A stretch of 64,000 nt of DNA from Fulvia fulva. Its lineage: Eukaryota; Ascomycota; Dothideomycetes; Mycosphaerellales; Mycosphaerellaceae. Positions 1 to 11,189 of this stretch are shown piece after piece; position 1 is the stretch's first letter; each line of letters begins with the position of its first letter. Location of the stretch: positions 2,294,001-2,358,000 of the forward strand of contig NC_063021.1 in NCBI RefSeq assembly GCF_020509005.1, read 5' to 3'. The translations under genes and the position numbers were made by a program. A model generated the notes under the pieces. It made no database searches. It had not been told where the DNA came from and worked only from the letters and a program-made list of their open reading frames with translations.

Positions 1-2869
1 AAAGAATCTATTCCTATCCCTAAGGATAGCTTTCACTAGTGTAGAGTATGTTCAATAGCAAAGATGAAGAAGTATAAAGGCAAAGTTATAGAGAGAAGAC
101 CTAAAAGACTTGCCCTTATATCTATTGACATATGTGGCCTACTACTAATCTCAAGACTAGGATTCAAATACTAGCTTAAGATTGTTAATAACTTCTCTAG
201 AAAGAAGTGGACCTTTCCTCTTAGGAAAAGAGAAGATGCTCTAGTTACTCTCTAGAACTAGAAGATCAAAGTAGAGAGGAAATTATTAGCGTAGCTAAAA
301 GTAGTAAGACTTAACAATAGAAAAGAACTTATTATATTAGTAAAGCAGTAGGAGAAGGATTTAGGGATTAGGCTCGAGCCGACTAAGGTATACAACTCTC
401 TATAGAATAGACGAGTTGAGAGGTCAATACAAACCTTAGAGGACTCTATAAGGGCAATGCTTAAAGAGGCTAAAATGCCGGTTAAATTTTGGCCTAAAGC
501 ACTAGAGGCCTAAACTTATATAAGGAACAAACTGCTAAATAGCCTAGATTACGATAGGTTTAAGGTTTTACTAGATAAGGCTTTTGATAGTATCAAACCG
601 ACCATCAACTATTTAAAAGTTTAGGGATATAAAGCTGTTGTCTATATAGACACAAGATCCTAACCTTAATAGGCAAGAAGTAATAAGCTCATAAATAGGG
701 GTAAAGAAGTAGTGTTTATTAGGTATGTTGAAAACATAGCTAAAGCCTAGCTCTTTTAGGAACTAGACATAAGAGCTATTAAACAACACATATATGTAGA
801 CTTCTTTAGGGACTAGCCTAGAGGTGATATAGGTCTCAATGTTCTAACATTGAATCTACTAAGCAGTATTCTAGCTAGGAAGCCCTTAGGAAGGCCGAGG
901 AAGAACGTATCCTTAGGACAATCTACCTACTATTTAGGCGTCTATTAGAGCACCCCCGAAATAGATTAGCCAATTAAGAGCCCTAAAGTCGCTTAGCCGA
1001 GAAGGCTGTTTATATAACTTCCCTAACCTCCGGAGAACGTAGGGGAATTTCAGAAAATCGATCAGCTAATTAAGAGAAGCTCCCTAGATCCCTAGGAAAT
1101 AGACGTTACTAGGTCATAAGTGACGGTCCCTAAATCATCCCTTAGAAAGAGAAAGGCTAACTATGATGTTAAGGGCTATGACATAAAACAGAAAGCCCCA
1201 AAATCTATAGTCCCTAAGCCCGAACTAACTACTAAAGTAGGAGAAGTTACGGACCTCTTAGAGAACCTTGCTACTTTTTACTAAGCTTTCTTTTTAGCTA
1301 TATAATCAGTAGACAGTTCAATACTATAGGATAGCGAATTCCTAGAAGAAGTTAAGGAAATGGCCTTTGTAGTAACTATAGAAGCTATTATATATAAGTA
1401 AGAGATCCTAATTCCAAAATCCTATAAGGATGCTATAAATAACAAGAAATAGGGACATCTTTAGAAGGAAGCAATCTCAAAGGAACTAGATGCTCTATAG
1501 AGTAACAACACCTAGGAAAATTCTGTTCTACTAAAAGGAGCAAATCTAGTTACATCAAGATAGGTCTTTGATATTAAGAGAAGTATTAGTAGAGCTATTG
1601 AAAAGTTCAAGGCTAGACTAGTTATAAGGGGCTTCTTACAGAAGTTTAGTGTTGACTTTATAGAGACATTTGTACCTATAGTAAGACAGGACACCCTTAG
1701 GGTGTTTATAGCTATTGTATATAAGAAGGATCTTTATCTTCACTAAGTGGATATAAATAATGCATTTATAGAAAGCACCCTCTATAAAGATATCTTTATA
1801 TTACTACTACTAGGAGTTGAGCTTCCACTAAATATAGTGTTTAAAATCCTTAAAAGCTTATATAGACTTAAGCAAGCAGCTAGAGATTAGAATCAACTCT
1901 ATATATTAAAGCTTAGAGAGATTAGATTTATATAGTTAGAAGTAGATCTATGCCTACATATCTATAAGAAGAGGGAGATCATAATCCTTATATATATAGA
2001 TAACATTCTAATTGCTACACTAAAGTTAATAGATCTTCTCTAGTTCAAAAGAGAACTTGGCAAGATCTTTAAGATCAAAGATCTAGGTGAACCTAAAAAG
2101 ATCCTTAGTATAAGAGTTATAAGGGACAGGAAGAGAGGAATCCTAAAACTTGACTAAGGACACTTTGTTAGGGACAGCCTAGCCAAGATAGGAATGAACT
2201 ATAAGAAGGTAGCACCTACATACTCACCTATAGATAGCTATAAGGCCCTCAAACCTTCAAGCCAGATAGATAAGAGGTGTGGCAAGGCAGAGTACTAGAG
2301 TATTAATAGTCCTTAGATATAGCTAGTAACAATCATAAGGCTAGACATTGCTTTTGCCCTAGGAAGGATGAGCTCATTTGTGAGTGACCTATCCACCTAC
2401 TATATAAAGGCTTTAAAGAAGATTACTAGATACCTAAGATCATATCCTAATCTAGGACTTCAGTTCTTATAGTCTAGAAAAGGACAGCTTATTAGATACT
2501 ATGATTCTGATTATATAATAGACAAAGTAGACAGAGTCTTAATCCTTAGGTATGTCTACTTCCTCTACAGGGCACCAGTTTCTTAGATAAGTAAGAAGTA
2601 AAAGTCTGTAGCAACATCTATAATAGAGGCTGAATATATAGCTATAAATATATATACAAAGTAGTCATAATTCCTAGCTTTCCTACTAAGAGAAATGGAT
2701 TGTCTAGAGTTAGTAGGAGACTGTTCCTATTAACTAAGAATCACTAGAAACTAGGAGACTATATCAAATTTGAGACCAGTCTAATTAAGAGGTGACAATC
2801 AAGCTGCCCTTACCCTAGTAAAAGATATACATATTTATAACAAGTCGAAGCACATTGATATTACCTATA
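1..2869 (+). pseudogene. Copia-1 family pol fragment (integrase, RT, RNase H), RIP-degraded
   Basis: Remnant of a Ty1/copia polyprotein entering from beyond the left edge. Reading TAG/TAA as mutated Gln or Trp, one frame gives the integrase core (about 90-250), RT (about 1480-2200, with IEKFKARLVIRGF and an SLYRLKQAARDW-like motif) and RNase H (to 2869). The RT box at about 1993-2006 reads YIDN instead of YIDD. It matches, in inverted orientation, about 20970-23838 of the complete Copia-1 element. It stops abruptly at 2869 within the last RNase H block (HIDITY), with no polypurine tract or LTR, so it is a truncated copy and not just cut by the window. Dozens of in-frame stops: non-functional. 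Confidence 0.9.
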
Positions 2870-3619
2870 GCCGCCCCGGAGTACTAATCTACCTAGTACT
2901 AAGAGAAAGTATTAGTAGCTAACCGACTCGCCTACTGTTAGCCGGTCGCCTATTAGGCGGAGCTTAAGTCGCTAAACCGCTAACTCGTTAGTCGCTCTAG
3001 GTTAGTCCTCCCTTCGTAGCTACTATCGCGGTCGTAGTCGCCGCGGGCTACGGTCTACTCTCTCGCGGGGTCGTTAGTACTATCGTCGGCGCCCTACTAA
3101 ATTAGTAGGCCGGACGCCCTCGTAGGCTTCCTAGAGTTCTTCCTCCTAGACTATCTCTCCCGCCCTTACTACTATCTTATTCGCTATTTAGAACTATTAG
3201 AGTAGGCTAGTCCGTATTACTATCCTCGCCGCCGCTCGTATCCCGTACGCTATATTTATTATATACTAGAAGTTCGTTACCCCGGTTTTAAGGCGTATTA
3301 CCTACCGGGCTTATACGAGGCGCGAGTAGAATAGTACGATATATTTTAGCGTTTAGACGCGTCCGTACTTATATAGATTACTATTAATACCTAGTATCTT
3401 ACGGTAGTATAGGTAGTCCTTAAAGCTAATATGTTCTAAGCGGAGTAGTATCGCGACTATAGCCTACGGGCGGGTAAGGGCTCGGAAGAGTATTACTCGA
3501 TTTCGGCTAACGGGTCCTATCTTCGCTACTACCGCGTCCTCCCTACGATACGTTCGTCGCCGTAGTAGTTACCCGTTTAGGTACCTTTCGCCTTTTTCCT
3601 AGCGCTCGTTCTAGATCCC
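2870..3619 (+). pseudogene. Unrecognised coding-like remnant, 5' part
   Basis: No TE family is recognised here. From about 3110 one frame stays readable if TAG/TAA are taken as mutated Gln/Trp, and it is rich in Tyr, Leu and Arg (for example GFKAYYLPGLYEARV and ISANGSYLRYYRVLP). Almost no CpA or TpG remains, so the stretch was itself RIP-treated and therefore probably once repeated. It is interrupted by LINE-A1: the 15 bases CTATATATATCCGTA at 3620-3634 recur at 8629-8643, and the readable frame resumes downstream. It could be the gag of an unknown retroelement or a duplicated host gene. Function unknown. Confidence 0.4.
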
Positions 3620-3829
3620 CTATATATATCCGTAATTTGTTATCGATACTCGTACTATTCGTCGTCAAAACGCTTATCGATCTCTACGCCAAAACAAGAC
3701 ACATTCAAAAGCTCTTATTAAGGCCATTCTAACGATATATAAAGCAGGCCACTACCCCTAGGACCGAGGGAGTTCTACCTTATTTAATCTAGATAGCTTA
3801 AAGCTCTCTTCACCCTATTTCTTCAGCTC

Positions 3830-5130
3830 TAAACGCCGCGGAGGTGCCTAGCTACATTAGGCAACTCCTAGGCAATAGTAGCCTAGGCTACGGCACTAAC
3901 GGCGCCTACGGCCCTATAGGCGAAGCCCCCTAAGACAACTAGTAGCAACTTATAGAGGACGTAAAAAGTATAGAAACTAACGATTAGCTCCCTTATCGGT
4001 CTCTATAGGTAATGATCACTTAGTTACGTACGGCGCTTATACTATCGTATTACCGAGGGTAATTAGAAATAAGGACGACGTCCTAGGCGATTAGTAAGGC
4101 CACCCGGAATCAACACCCCTATAGCTAGGTATCGGTCGCGGTATCGATACTAGGCCCCCGCCTAACGTACGATATAGTTACGATCCGTATTGTAGTAAAG
4201 GAAGACTAGGCCGAAGTTACGAAGCTATCGAACAAGGAGCTCGCCTAACGGATTAACTAACTAGGGGTGGTCGTAGTGAACTAATAGTCTAACGGCACTC
4301 TATAGATCTATACTAGCTCTACTACTACTAGGAGGCACCTAGAGGCATAGCTATAGTAGGCATCTAAGGTTACGGTATTAGCGAAGGTCTTAACGAAACA
4401 ATTCACGATCCTAGTCTACGACATAGCTAAGGAGTTTGACCTAACTAACTAGGGTCACCTACGCGCTCTCTAAGAGGACAACCCGGTCACTCTTAACTCT
4501 CTAATCTAGAAGGCGACTTGGCTCTATAGGAAATGGCTAGAGGGCGAGAAGGCCTCGGCGCTAATAGTATAGCTATAAGACGTAAAAGCGGCGGATCTAG
4601 CGATAGAACAAGGCCTAATCTAGTAATATAGCCTTAAGATAGTAGAAAAGTACTCCTTATCCTTTCGTGTCCTCTAATACTTCAAATACTAATAGTATAG
4701 ACACCAAACCTATACGTATATAAACAAGTAGGCCTACTCGAACTATATAGGAGACTATATATCTAGGGACTATATATCGGCTATAAGACGGTACGCGAAC
4801 TATCCGGGGTACTACCTATCGTATAGCGCGGAATACCTATAGCGGAAACTAGCGAAAAACAAGGCAATCACAAATAGAACCGTCGCCCTAAGATTCTACG
4901 GCGACTATAAGGCTAGCCTATACTAGAACTAGCTAGCGGCGGTCGGGTATAAGCGCCCTAGGGCCGAGAATAATATAAAGGATACGTAACCTAGGGCGTA
5001 CGGGCGGCTACGTACTCTACTAGCTACGGCGAGGGAATCTAACTAGGCCCGGCTCCCCTTTAGTATATAGCCGATAGGCGTAGACTAGGACGTATAAGGT
5101 AGTAGGATATAGGACGATATAGAGGAAATA
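3830..5130 (+). pseudogene. LINE-A1 ORF1 (gag-like nucleic-acid-binding protein), degraded
   Basis: The first ORF of LINE-A1. In the LINE I/Tad1 superfamily, ORF1 is an RNA-binding protein that packages the transcript. The C-terminal half reads well once TAG/TAA are treated as mutated Gln/Trp. Around 4680-4850 there are regularly spaced Tyr residues (YANYPGYYLSYSAEY) where Cys and His of CCHC zinc knuckles are expected; RIP converts TGC/TGT and CAC/CAT to Tyr codons, which explains the pattern. The N-terminal boundary is not resolvable because ATG is lost. The next ORF starts close behind it. Confidence 0.7.
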
Positions 5131-5139
5131 ATTGTCGAT

Positions 5140-8100
5140 ACCGATAACTAGCCTCGACACGCTTAGTATTATCTAGTATAACGTTAACTATAGCAAGGAT
5201 ATAGTCTAGAACCATTTCCTATACGAGGCGGACCCGCGCGTCTACTACGTCCTTACAATCTAGGAGCTATAGATTAACCCGTACTATAAGAGACTAACGA
5301 CCTACAAGTCACTAGGCTATACGACATACCTACGAGGCGACGGCAGACCCCGTACGTGCTTCTATATTAGTAAGGATATACTAGAATCCGACTAGGAGGT
5401 AGTGTACTACGTAGACGAAGAAGGCGGGGGCGATATTACCTCCCTCTACGTAGGTAGTACCTAGATACATAACCTCTATATACAACCGCTAGCCTCGAGG
5501 TCTAGCCGCGACCTAGGGGTCTATAGACACCTAGACAGTGCGCTTAAGAGACAAGGGTACCACATCGTAGTAGGAGACTTCAACATATACTACCCTTCCT
5601 AGGAAAGCCTTATATAGCTACACCCTGTAGCCGACGAAGTACTCGACTTAATAGCGAGCAACGTAATTGCCCTTAATACCCTAAAGGACCTAGGCACCTA
5701 GAAGAGAGGGGGACTCTAAGGCACGATCGACCTCTTCTAGATCTTAGATAGCTACTACTACACGGTAACCTACTATAGGATCGAATATAAACTCGAGGCG
5801 TCGTTAGACTATATACTAGTTAGGACCTCTATTGCGATATAGATATAACGTATACTAGCGAGAACCCCTAAGCTAAACTAGGGAAAGGCCTACTAGGCCA
5901 ACATCTAGGCGTACCTCGATGACTCTAAGAGGCTAGTCTAGATCGCGCAGTAGTAATACAATAGTAAAGACGAGATAGACGAAGCAGTCTAGGGGTTAAT
6001 AGACGAAATAAGAAAAGCGACCTCACTCTACGTTCCCCTTACCTAACTAACGACAGAGTCTAAACTATACTAGACGCCGGAGTGCACTACGGTAGTAAGC
6101 GAAGTAAGGAGAGCCCGCCGGGTGTAGACGAGCAGCTATAGCGAGGAGGCCTAGAACGTATATAGGAAGGCATACTAATAGAAGAAAGCTATAATACGAA
6201 GGGAGAAAGTAGTCGGCTAGAGGGCTATAGTAGAAGAAATCGCCGGCAAGCTAGAGAAGATGTAGAAGCTAGCGAAATGGGCCCGACAGGACCCTATATA
6301 GGGCCCCTCCTTCTCTATCCTAGCGCTACAATCGCCTAGTAGCCCGGTTAGCGACCCCGAGGCCAAGGCGCGTCTACTAGCTAGCAAGTTCTTCCCGCCC
6401 CTAGTCGAGGCTAATCTAAGCGATATAAATAGCTCTACTCCCCTAGCCCCTAGTATCGCGGTCTAATAGGAGATGTCCGAGGGAGAAGTTGCCGCTATAC
6501 TAAGGAAGTTACCGGCGAAGAAAGCCCCGGGGCCGGATAGGATCCTAAACGAGCTACTAAAGAAGTGTAGAGATCAACTAGCCCTAGTAGTTATAGCGAT
6601 CTTTAACGCCTACCTATAGACCGGGTACTACCCGATAGCTTTTAAACAATCGACGATAGTGGTCCTACGTAAGCCGTAGAAGGAAGACTATACGTAGGTG
6701 AAGTCGTACCGCCTAATTGCGCTCCTTAACACTCTTCGGAAGGCGCTTAAGAAGCTAGTTATAACGAGACTCTCCGAGGCGGTAGAGGAACACTCTCTAC
6801 TCCCGGACACCTAGATAGGTACGCGCCTATAGCGATCGACGCTATCCGCGATAGAACTTATCACCTCTTAGGTAAAGGCTATCTAGTATAAGAATAGGGA
6901 CAAGGTGGCTTCCTTACTTAGCCTAGACATATTAGGAGCCTTCGACTAAGTATTATACCCGCGGCTACTCTATATCCTAAGGTCGAAAGGACTCTCTAAG
7001 TGGCTTGTCAACTTCGTACGGTCCTACCTCTAAAACCGTAGTACGTCGATCCTAGTCGGCTAGTACAGAAGCCTATTTTAAGTAGTCTATACTAGAATCC
7101 CGTAAGGCTTAACGCTAGTACCTATTCTGTTCCTCTTCTTTATAGCGACGCTGCTCCTAGCCCTAGAATCACAGAACACCGCTACGAGCGGCTTCGTAGA
7201 CGACATAAACATCCTAGCGTAGTCTTCCTCGACTAAGGAGAACTATAGGCTACTAGAAGAGAAGTACAATATCTGCGAGGACTAGGCTAGGAGGCACGGG
7301 GCTCGGTTTGCCCTAGAAACGTACAATCTAATACACTTTACGCGCCGGCCACGGTTCTATAATATATAAGCTTCTATCTAGATATAGGGGTATACGACTA
7401 ACCCGGTAAATCAGCTTAGGATCCTCGGACTATAGGTGGACCCGGCGCTACGGTAGAGGAAGCACGTATAGGCAATATTACGGAAAGCTAAACAGAATAT
7501 AGCATTATGCTAGAGGCTCACTACGTCTATATAGGGGGCGGACTACCGGCAGTCACGACTTCTATATACGGCTATTATACGGCCAGTCCTTACCTATAGT
7601 AGCCAAGTGTACTCCTTAGGCAAGAGGGCCTACCTATCGAAGGGACTCGTCGCGCCGCTAGCGAAGATCCAAAACTAATGCCTAAGGAAGGTTACCGGGG
7701 TATATAAGTCGATACTAACGAGGATACTTAAGTACGAGACCGCTATACCGCCGATCGACCTATATATCTAGGGACTACGGACCTCCTACTTAGGCAAGTC
7801 GGCATAGTGCCTAGTATAGAAGGTTATCGCTAGTATAGTTATAAGGGCCCGCGAATTAGTACTAGCGTATAGGGGCATTCGACCCGGAAACGAGCCGAAC
7901 TACCGGGCAAGGGACGAATAGCTAGTAATATAATAGGAAGGTAAGAAATCGTTTATAGAGCAACTATAGAAAGAGAGGTGGAACAACTAGGTTGTAGGGT
8001 ATAGTAGACGCCCTTAGCTAGCGGGATAACCTAAGGAATAGTTAGCTACAAAATCCGCGGTCAAGTACCCCCCGAAGCTTATCTACTACCGCCTTACGAG

Positions 8101-8560
8101 GGTATAGAGTAGTATAGCAACCCAACTACGAAGCGAACACATCGGCCTCTAGGGGTACCTATTATAGAGGAAGGTTCTAGGATATACGAATACTAGCTAC
8201 CCCTACGGCTATCGCTCCTAGAACGTACGGCACGCACTCCTCGTCTGTCCGAGGTAGTCGCTAGGAAGGGGGGAGTAGATAGTAAAGGCGAGGAACCGGA
8301 CGATTAGGGTACTTCTTAATAACGCTAAGGACCTACGGCGCATTACGAACTAGATACTAGAGAAGGGCTAGCTAGAACAGTACCGCCTAGTAGGAGTAGT
8401 ATAGGAAGAGAGGACACGACGTAGCGCGACGAGACCGGCTAGGAGCGGGGGCTAACGGGGTAGTGATATAGACTACGTACGTTTAGAGGGAAAGCTAAAC
8501 TAGATAAGGAGTAGTCGGGGGCGGGAAGGGTTTTTACCTATTCGGGTTTCCCTTTGTATA
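5140..8560 (+). pseudogene. LINE-A1 ORF2 (endonuclease and reverse transcriptase), degraded
   Basis: ORF2 makes the nick and carries out target-primed reverse transcription. Order seen: APE-type endonuclease (about 5150-5850, with VVGDFNIYYPSWE-like at about 5566 and GTIDLF near 5720), RT (about 6480-7400, with KAPGPDRILNELLKK, LDILGAFD at 6921-6948, and FVDDINILA at 7192-7219 keeping both Asp), a thumb region, and a C-terminal zinc-binding stretch at about 8200-8251 (YPYGYRSQNVRHALLVCP, some Cys now Tyr). I cannot see an RNase H domain between RT and the C-terminal knuckle, although many Tad1 elements have one. Many in-frame TAG/TAA: inactive. Confidence 0.85.
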
Positions 8561-8643
8561 TAACAATAGATATATACCTATATAGGCCGGATAGGGTCCT
8601 AGAACAGGGGAATGACAAATCTATCTATCTATATATATCCGTA

Positions 8644-8998
8644 GACCGCGTCTACCGTAGCTTTCCGATTCTTACGTTCCTATCCCGCTCCTATTACGGG
8701 TATACTACTAGCTAGGGCCTATGCCTAGAACTTTATTCTAGAGGTCTTTTACGCTTCGGGCCGCCGCTATAGCTATAGCTATAGTCCTGCCCTCCCTCTA
8801 CGCGGTACCGGTCGAAGGCGTATCGTGATCGCCTAGTACGCCGCGCGGATATCGCTCTCTACCTTACTATTTACCGTCTATAGCGTATAGCTTATAGCGA
8901 GCTATCGGAGGTAGAGGTCTAGTAGCGCGATCTACGTATCCGCCTCTAGGACCTACGTCGGTATAGTACGGTATACCCCTAACACTTTACGTATTCTA
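8644..8998 (+). pseudogene. Unrecognised coding-like remnant, 3' part
   Basis: Continues the unidentified frame interrupted by LINE-A1; joining 3634 to 8644 keeps the frame readable. The translation is rich in Arg, Leu and Tyr (ADIALYLTIYRLQRIAYSEL, then LRIRLQDLRRYSTVYP) and looks helical or coiled-coil-like. It ends near 8970 at a TAA, just before the Gypsy-B fragment. No family recognised. It may be a retroelement structural protein. Confidence 0.35.
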
Positions 8999-9632
8999 AT
9001 CTATATAGATAGATCGCGCGATAAATACCGAGCCTACGTTCGCGAAGTCCTACTTAAGCTACGTAAAGCCGGACTACTAGTTAATATCGACAAATACGAG
9101 TTCTATATTAAGAGAATTAAGTACCCCGGCCTTATAAATATAACTAAAGGAGTCGAAATAGATCTAGCTAAAGTTAAAGCTATTATAAACTAGGAGACGC
9201 CTCGTAACGTTAAGGATATCCTCGTATTCCTTAGTTTTACCGGTTTCTATAGGAAGTTTATTACTAGATACTCGAATATAACTACTTGCCTTACTAACCT
9301 TACTAATACTAGAGAGAAGAGTAAAGTTAACGGTAAGGTCGTTAAGAGACCTCTATTTATATAGAGTCCCGAATATAGAACCGCCTTTAACGAGTTAAAG
9401 TAGAAATTTAGTAAAGTAGGAGTACTAGTATACGACTAACCTAGAGAATAGATCTAGGTCGAAATAGACTTAAGCGACTAGGTTAACGTAGGAGTCTTAG
9501 CGTAACTAATCGATAGAGTCCTACGCCCTATCGCGTTCTACTCGAAGAAGCTTAGCCCGTAGGAGTATAACTATAACATCTATAATAAGAAGCTATTAGC
9601 TATCGTTAAGGCTTTCGAAGAATATATTTAGC
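8999..9632 (+). pseudogene. Gypsy-B pol fragment (end of RT plus RNase H)
   Basis: A Ty3/gypsy pol fragment starting just after the catalytic YxDD region and stopping inside RNase H. Recognisable blocks are AGLLVNIDKYEF, a degraded YLGLIIT-like block, FLSFTGFYRKFI (the connection region), LRPIAFYSKKLSPQEYNY and [10 protein letters not shown]. It has no LTR, gag or integrase here. It ends at 9632, where the sequence switches directly to the integrase of Gypsy-A on the opposite strand. It is clearly a different family from Gypsy-A, and it is RIP-degraded. Confidence 0.82.
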
Positions 9633-10269
9633 CGTCATCTCTTTAATAGGTATTATATAGGAGCTCTTACCGGTACGATCCGTAATCGTAAGGATGTTCT
9701 TATATTCTACGCTATTATACGATCCTGTACTCGGGGGCAGTCCTACGACGAAGTCTATAGCGATCTTATCCTATAACTCGAAGGGAATAGTTAGGGGCTT
9801 TAGTAGTCCCGGGTATTACGTCTAGGAAGGCTTAGAAGATCTATACTTATAGTACTTAAAGATCTTATTACGTACGTACTATAAGAGGCCGGGCTATATA
9901 AAATCCCTTATAATTAGCTCGTACGTCTTAGCGCGCCCTAGATAACCGGCTAATAGTATAGCGTAATAAGCTTAGAACAGTTTAAAGCGTAGATCGGGCT
10001 TATAGGGTACGAATACGTTATAGCCGCCGTACCTATTCTTAATATAGATCAGACCTCTTATTACTACTACGTTATTATCGTCTACTCGATATTAGCAAAG
10101 TAGCGCGTAGGGCTCTCCTATATCGAGCTACCGTATTACTTACTATATTTCGGTAGTACCGTATACTATCCGGATCTCTATTATAAGGTCGTTATCCTAC
10201 CGGCCTAGGCGGATTTCTAATAGAGATACTTAGGAAACGATCTTCCGGTAGTAGGGTCTATTCCTAAAA
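9633..10269 (-). pseudogene. Gypsy-A integrase, truncated
   Basis: The 3' end of the minus-strand Gypsy-A pol. The readable frame includes an IAIDFVVGLPPSTG-like start of the integrase catalytic core and ILTITDRTGKSSYIIPIKEM, typical of the gypsy DD(35)E region. It is cut off at 9633 before the second catalytic Asp, so the rest of the integrase and the 3' LTR are missing. It continues upstream into RNase H at 10270-10607. Confidence 0.78.
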
Positions 10270-10607
10270 TAGTTTTCGTAGATTGTCGTCGGTAGTAGGG
10301 ACGTCTTAGGGCCGACGAGTAAGCGTATCGGGTTTAAAGTTTATCTTACCGGGGATATAGATAATCTTAAAGTAGAACTACGATAAGAACTCGGACTAGC
10401 GTACCTACCTTCTATTAAGGATCTTCGTACTTACGAACTACTCGAGGTTCTTATAATCTAAATATACTAGGATAGGCTTACCGCTCTTATTCCGAAGGTA
10501 CTCGAAGTCCGTATTATCGTCGGTATAATCGATCTCTCCTACTATAAGCTCTAGCTTCTATTCCTTAAACGCCTTTACTATAGCTAGGAGTTCCTTATCG
10601 TAGATAT
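10270..10607 (-). pseudogene. Gypsy-A RNase H, distal part
   Basis: Minus-strand continuation of the RNase H interrupted by Copia-2. Blocks: [29 protein letters not shown], and FKIIYIPGKINFKPDTLTRR, where the usual GKxNxxADALSR motif has become KPDTL. The frame left off at 17288-17300 (EYNYDI) resumes here directly as YDKELLAI once Copia-2 and one copy of its 5-bp target duplication are removed. That shows the two pieces were one gene. Confidence 0.85.
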
Positions 10608-11015
10608 TATTACGAATATAGGTTAGTAGGTATGTCGTACGGTACTAAGACTAACTTAGTATACACTAAGCTAGTCGAGATAATAGTACGGTAATACTAC
10701 CGAGACACCGTACGAATAGTAGGAGCGACTTAGAGGACCTAAAGTTACTTAGCTAGTTAGTACGAGACTACCGGAGGAACTGCTATCGTAGGATAAGATA
10801 TAGATAAAACCAATAAGGCGTAGTAAAACAGAACTAGGACTAGAGCAATATCCCTCTATATAGGTATAAGAGACGTAGTCTCTATACCGATAGTAGAGAC
10901 ACCTTTAGTAATAAATACTGTTCTACTATATACCTTCGTATACTATATTAGTCCTTCCTCCTTCCCTACTACGTGTCCTAACTTCCGTACATATATATAC
11001 TATACCTATTTAATA
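10608..11015 (+). repeat. Copia-2 5' LTR
   Basis: This 408-bp direct repeat of 16878-17287 begins TATTACGAATATAGG and ends CCTATTTAATA. The 3' copy keeps the canonical TG start and CA end, so both TA termini here are RIP products. Confidence 0.92.
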
Positions 11016-11031
11016 GGTTATAAGCCCGGGT
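11016..11031 (+). promoter_or_regulatory. Copia-2 primer binding site, half-tRNA(iMet) type
   Basis: GGTTATAAGCCCGGG directly follows the 5' LTR. Drosophila copia primes with an initiator-tRNA fragment cut in the anticodon loop, and its site is complementary to the anticodon stem-loop. The expected fungal site would contain GGTTATGAGCCC. The A in place of G is a RIP-type change (CpA to TpA on the other strand). No TGG start complementary to a tRNA 3' CCA end is present. Confidence 0.7.
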
Positions 11032-11189
11032 TTGCTTAATAGGACATCGATATACTAAGGAGATACGACGTAGGGTATTATACCCTATACCCGGAATCTA
11101 TACGGTAACGTACTAATAGACTCGGGGAATCTACTATACGGAACGCTACTAATAGACTCGGGGAGTCTAAGCTTATTCTAACTACCGTA

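Larger units (their letters stand above)
3635..8628 (+). mobile_element. LINE-A1, near full-length Tad1/I-like non-LTR retrotransposon
   Basis: A non-LTR retrotransposon of about 5 kb in sense orientation. It has two ORFs (gag-like, then endonuclease-RT), no LTRs, and ends in an ATCT-type tetranucleotide tail at about 8619-8628. It is bounded by a 15-bp target duplication, CTATATATATCCGTA (3620-3634 and 8629-8643). The same family recurs inverted at 31058-36025 and 57838-62776, as a 617-bp 3' fragment at 45189-45805, and as the 3' part of the chimera at 63474-64000. The two ORFs are annotated separately. RIP has removed nearly all CpA/TpG. The stretch just before ACACATTC (about 3698) differs between copies, so the true 5' end is uncertain. 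Confidence 0.88.

Noticed and set aside
8980..9000. TATATAGATAGATCG as another LINE tail
   Set aside because: Two GATA units only, no LINE sequence upstream and no duplication. Chance or a tiny remnant cannot be told apart.
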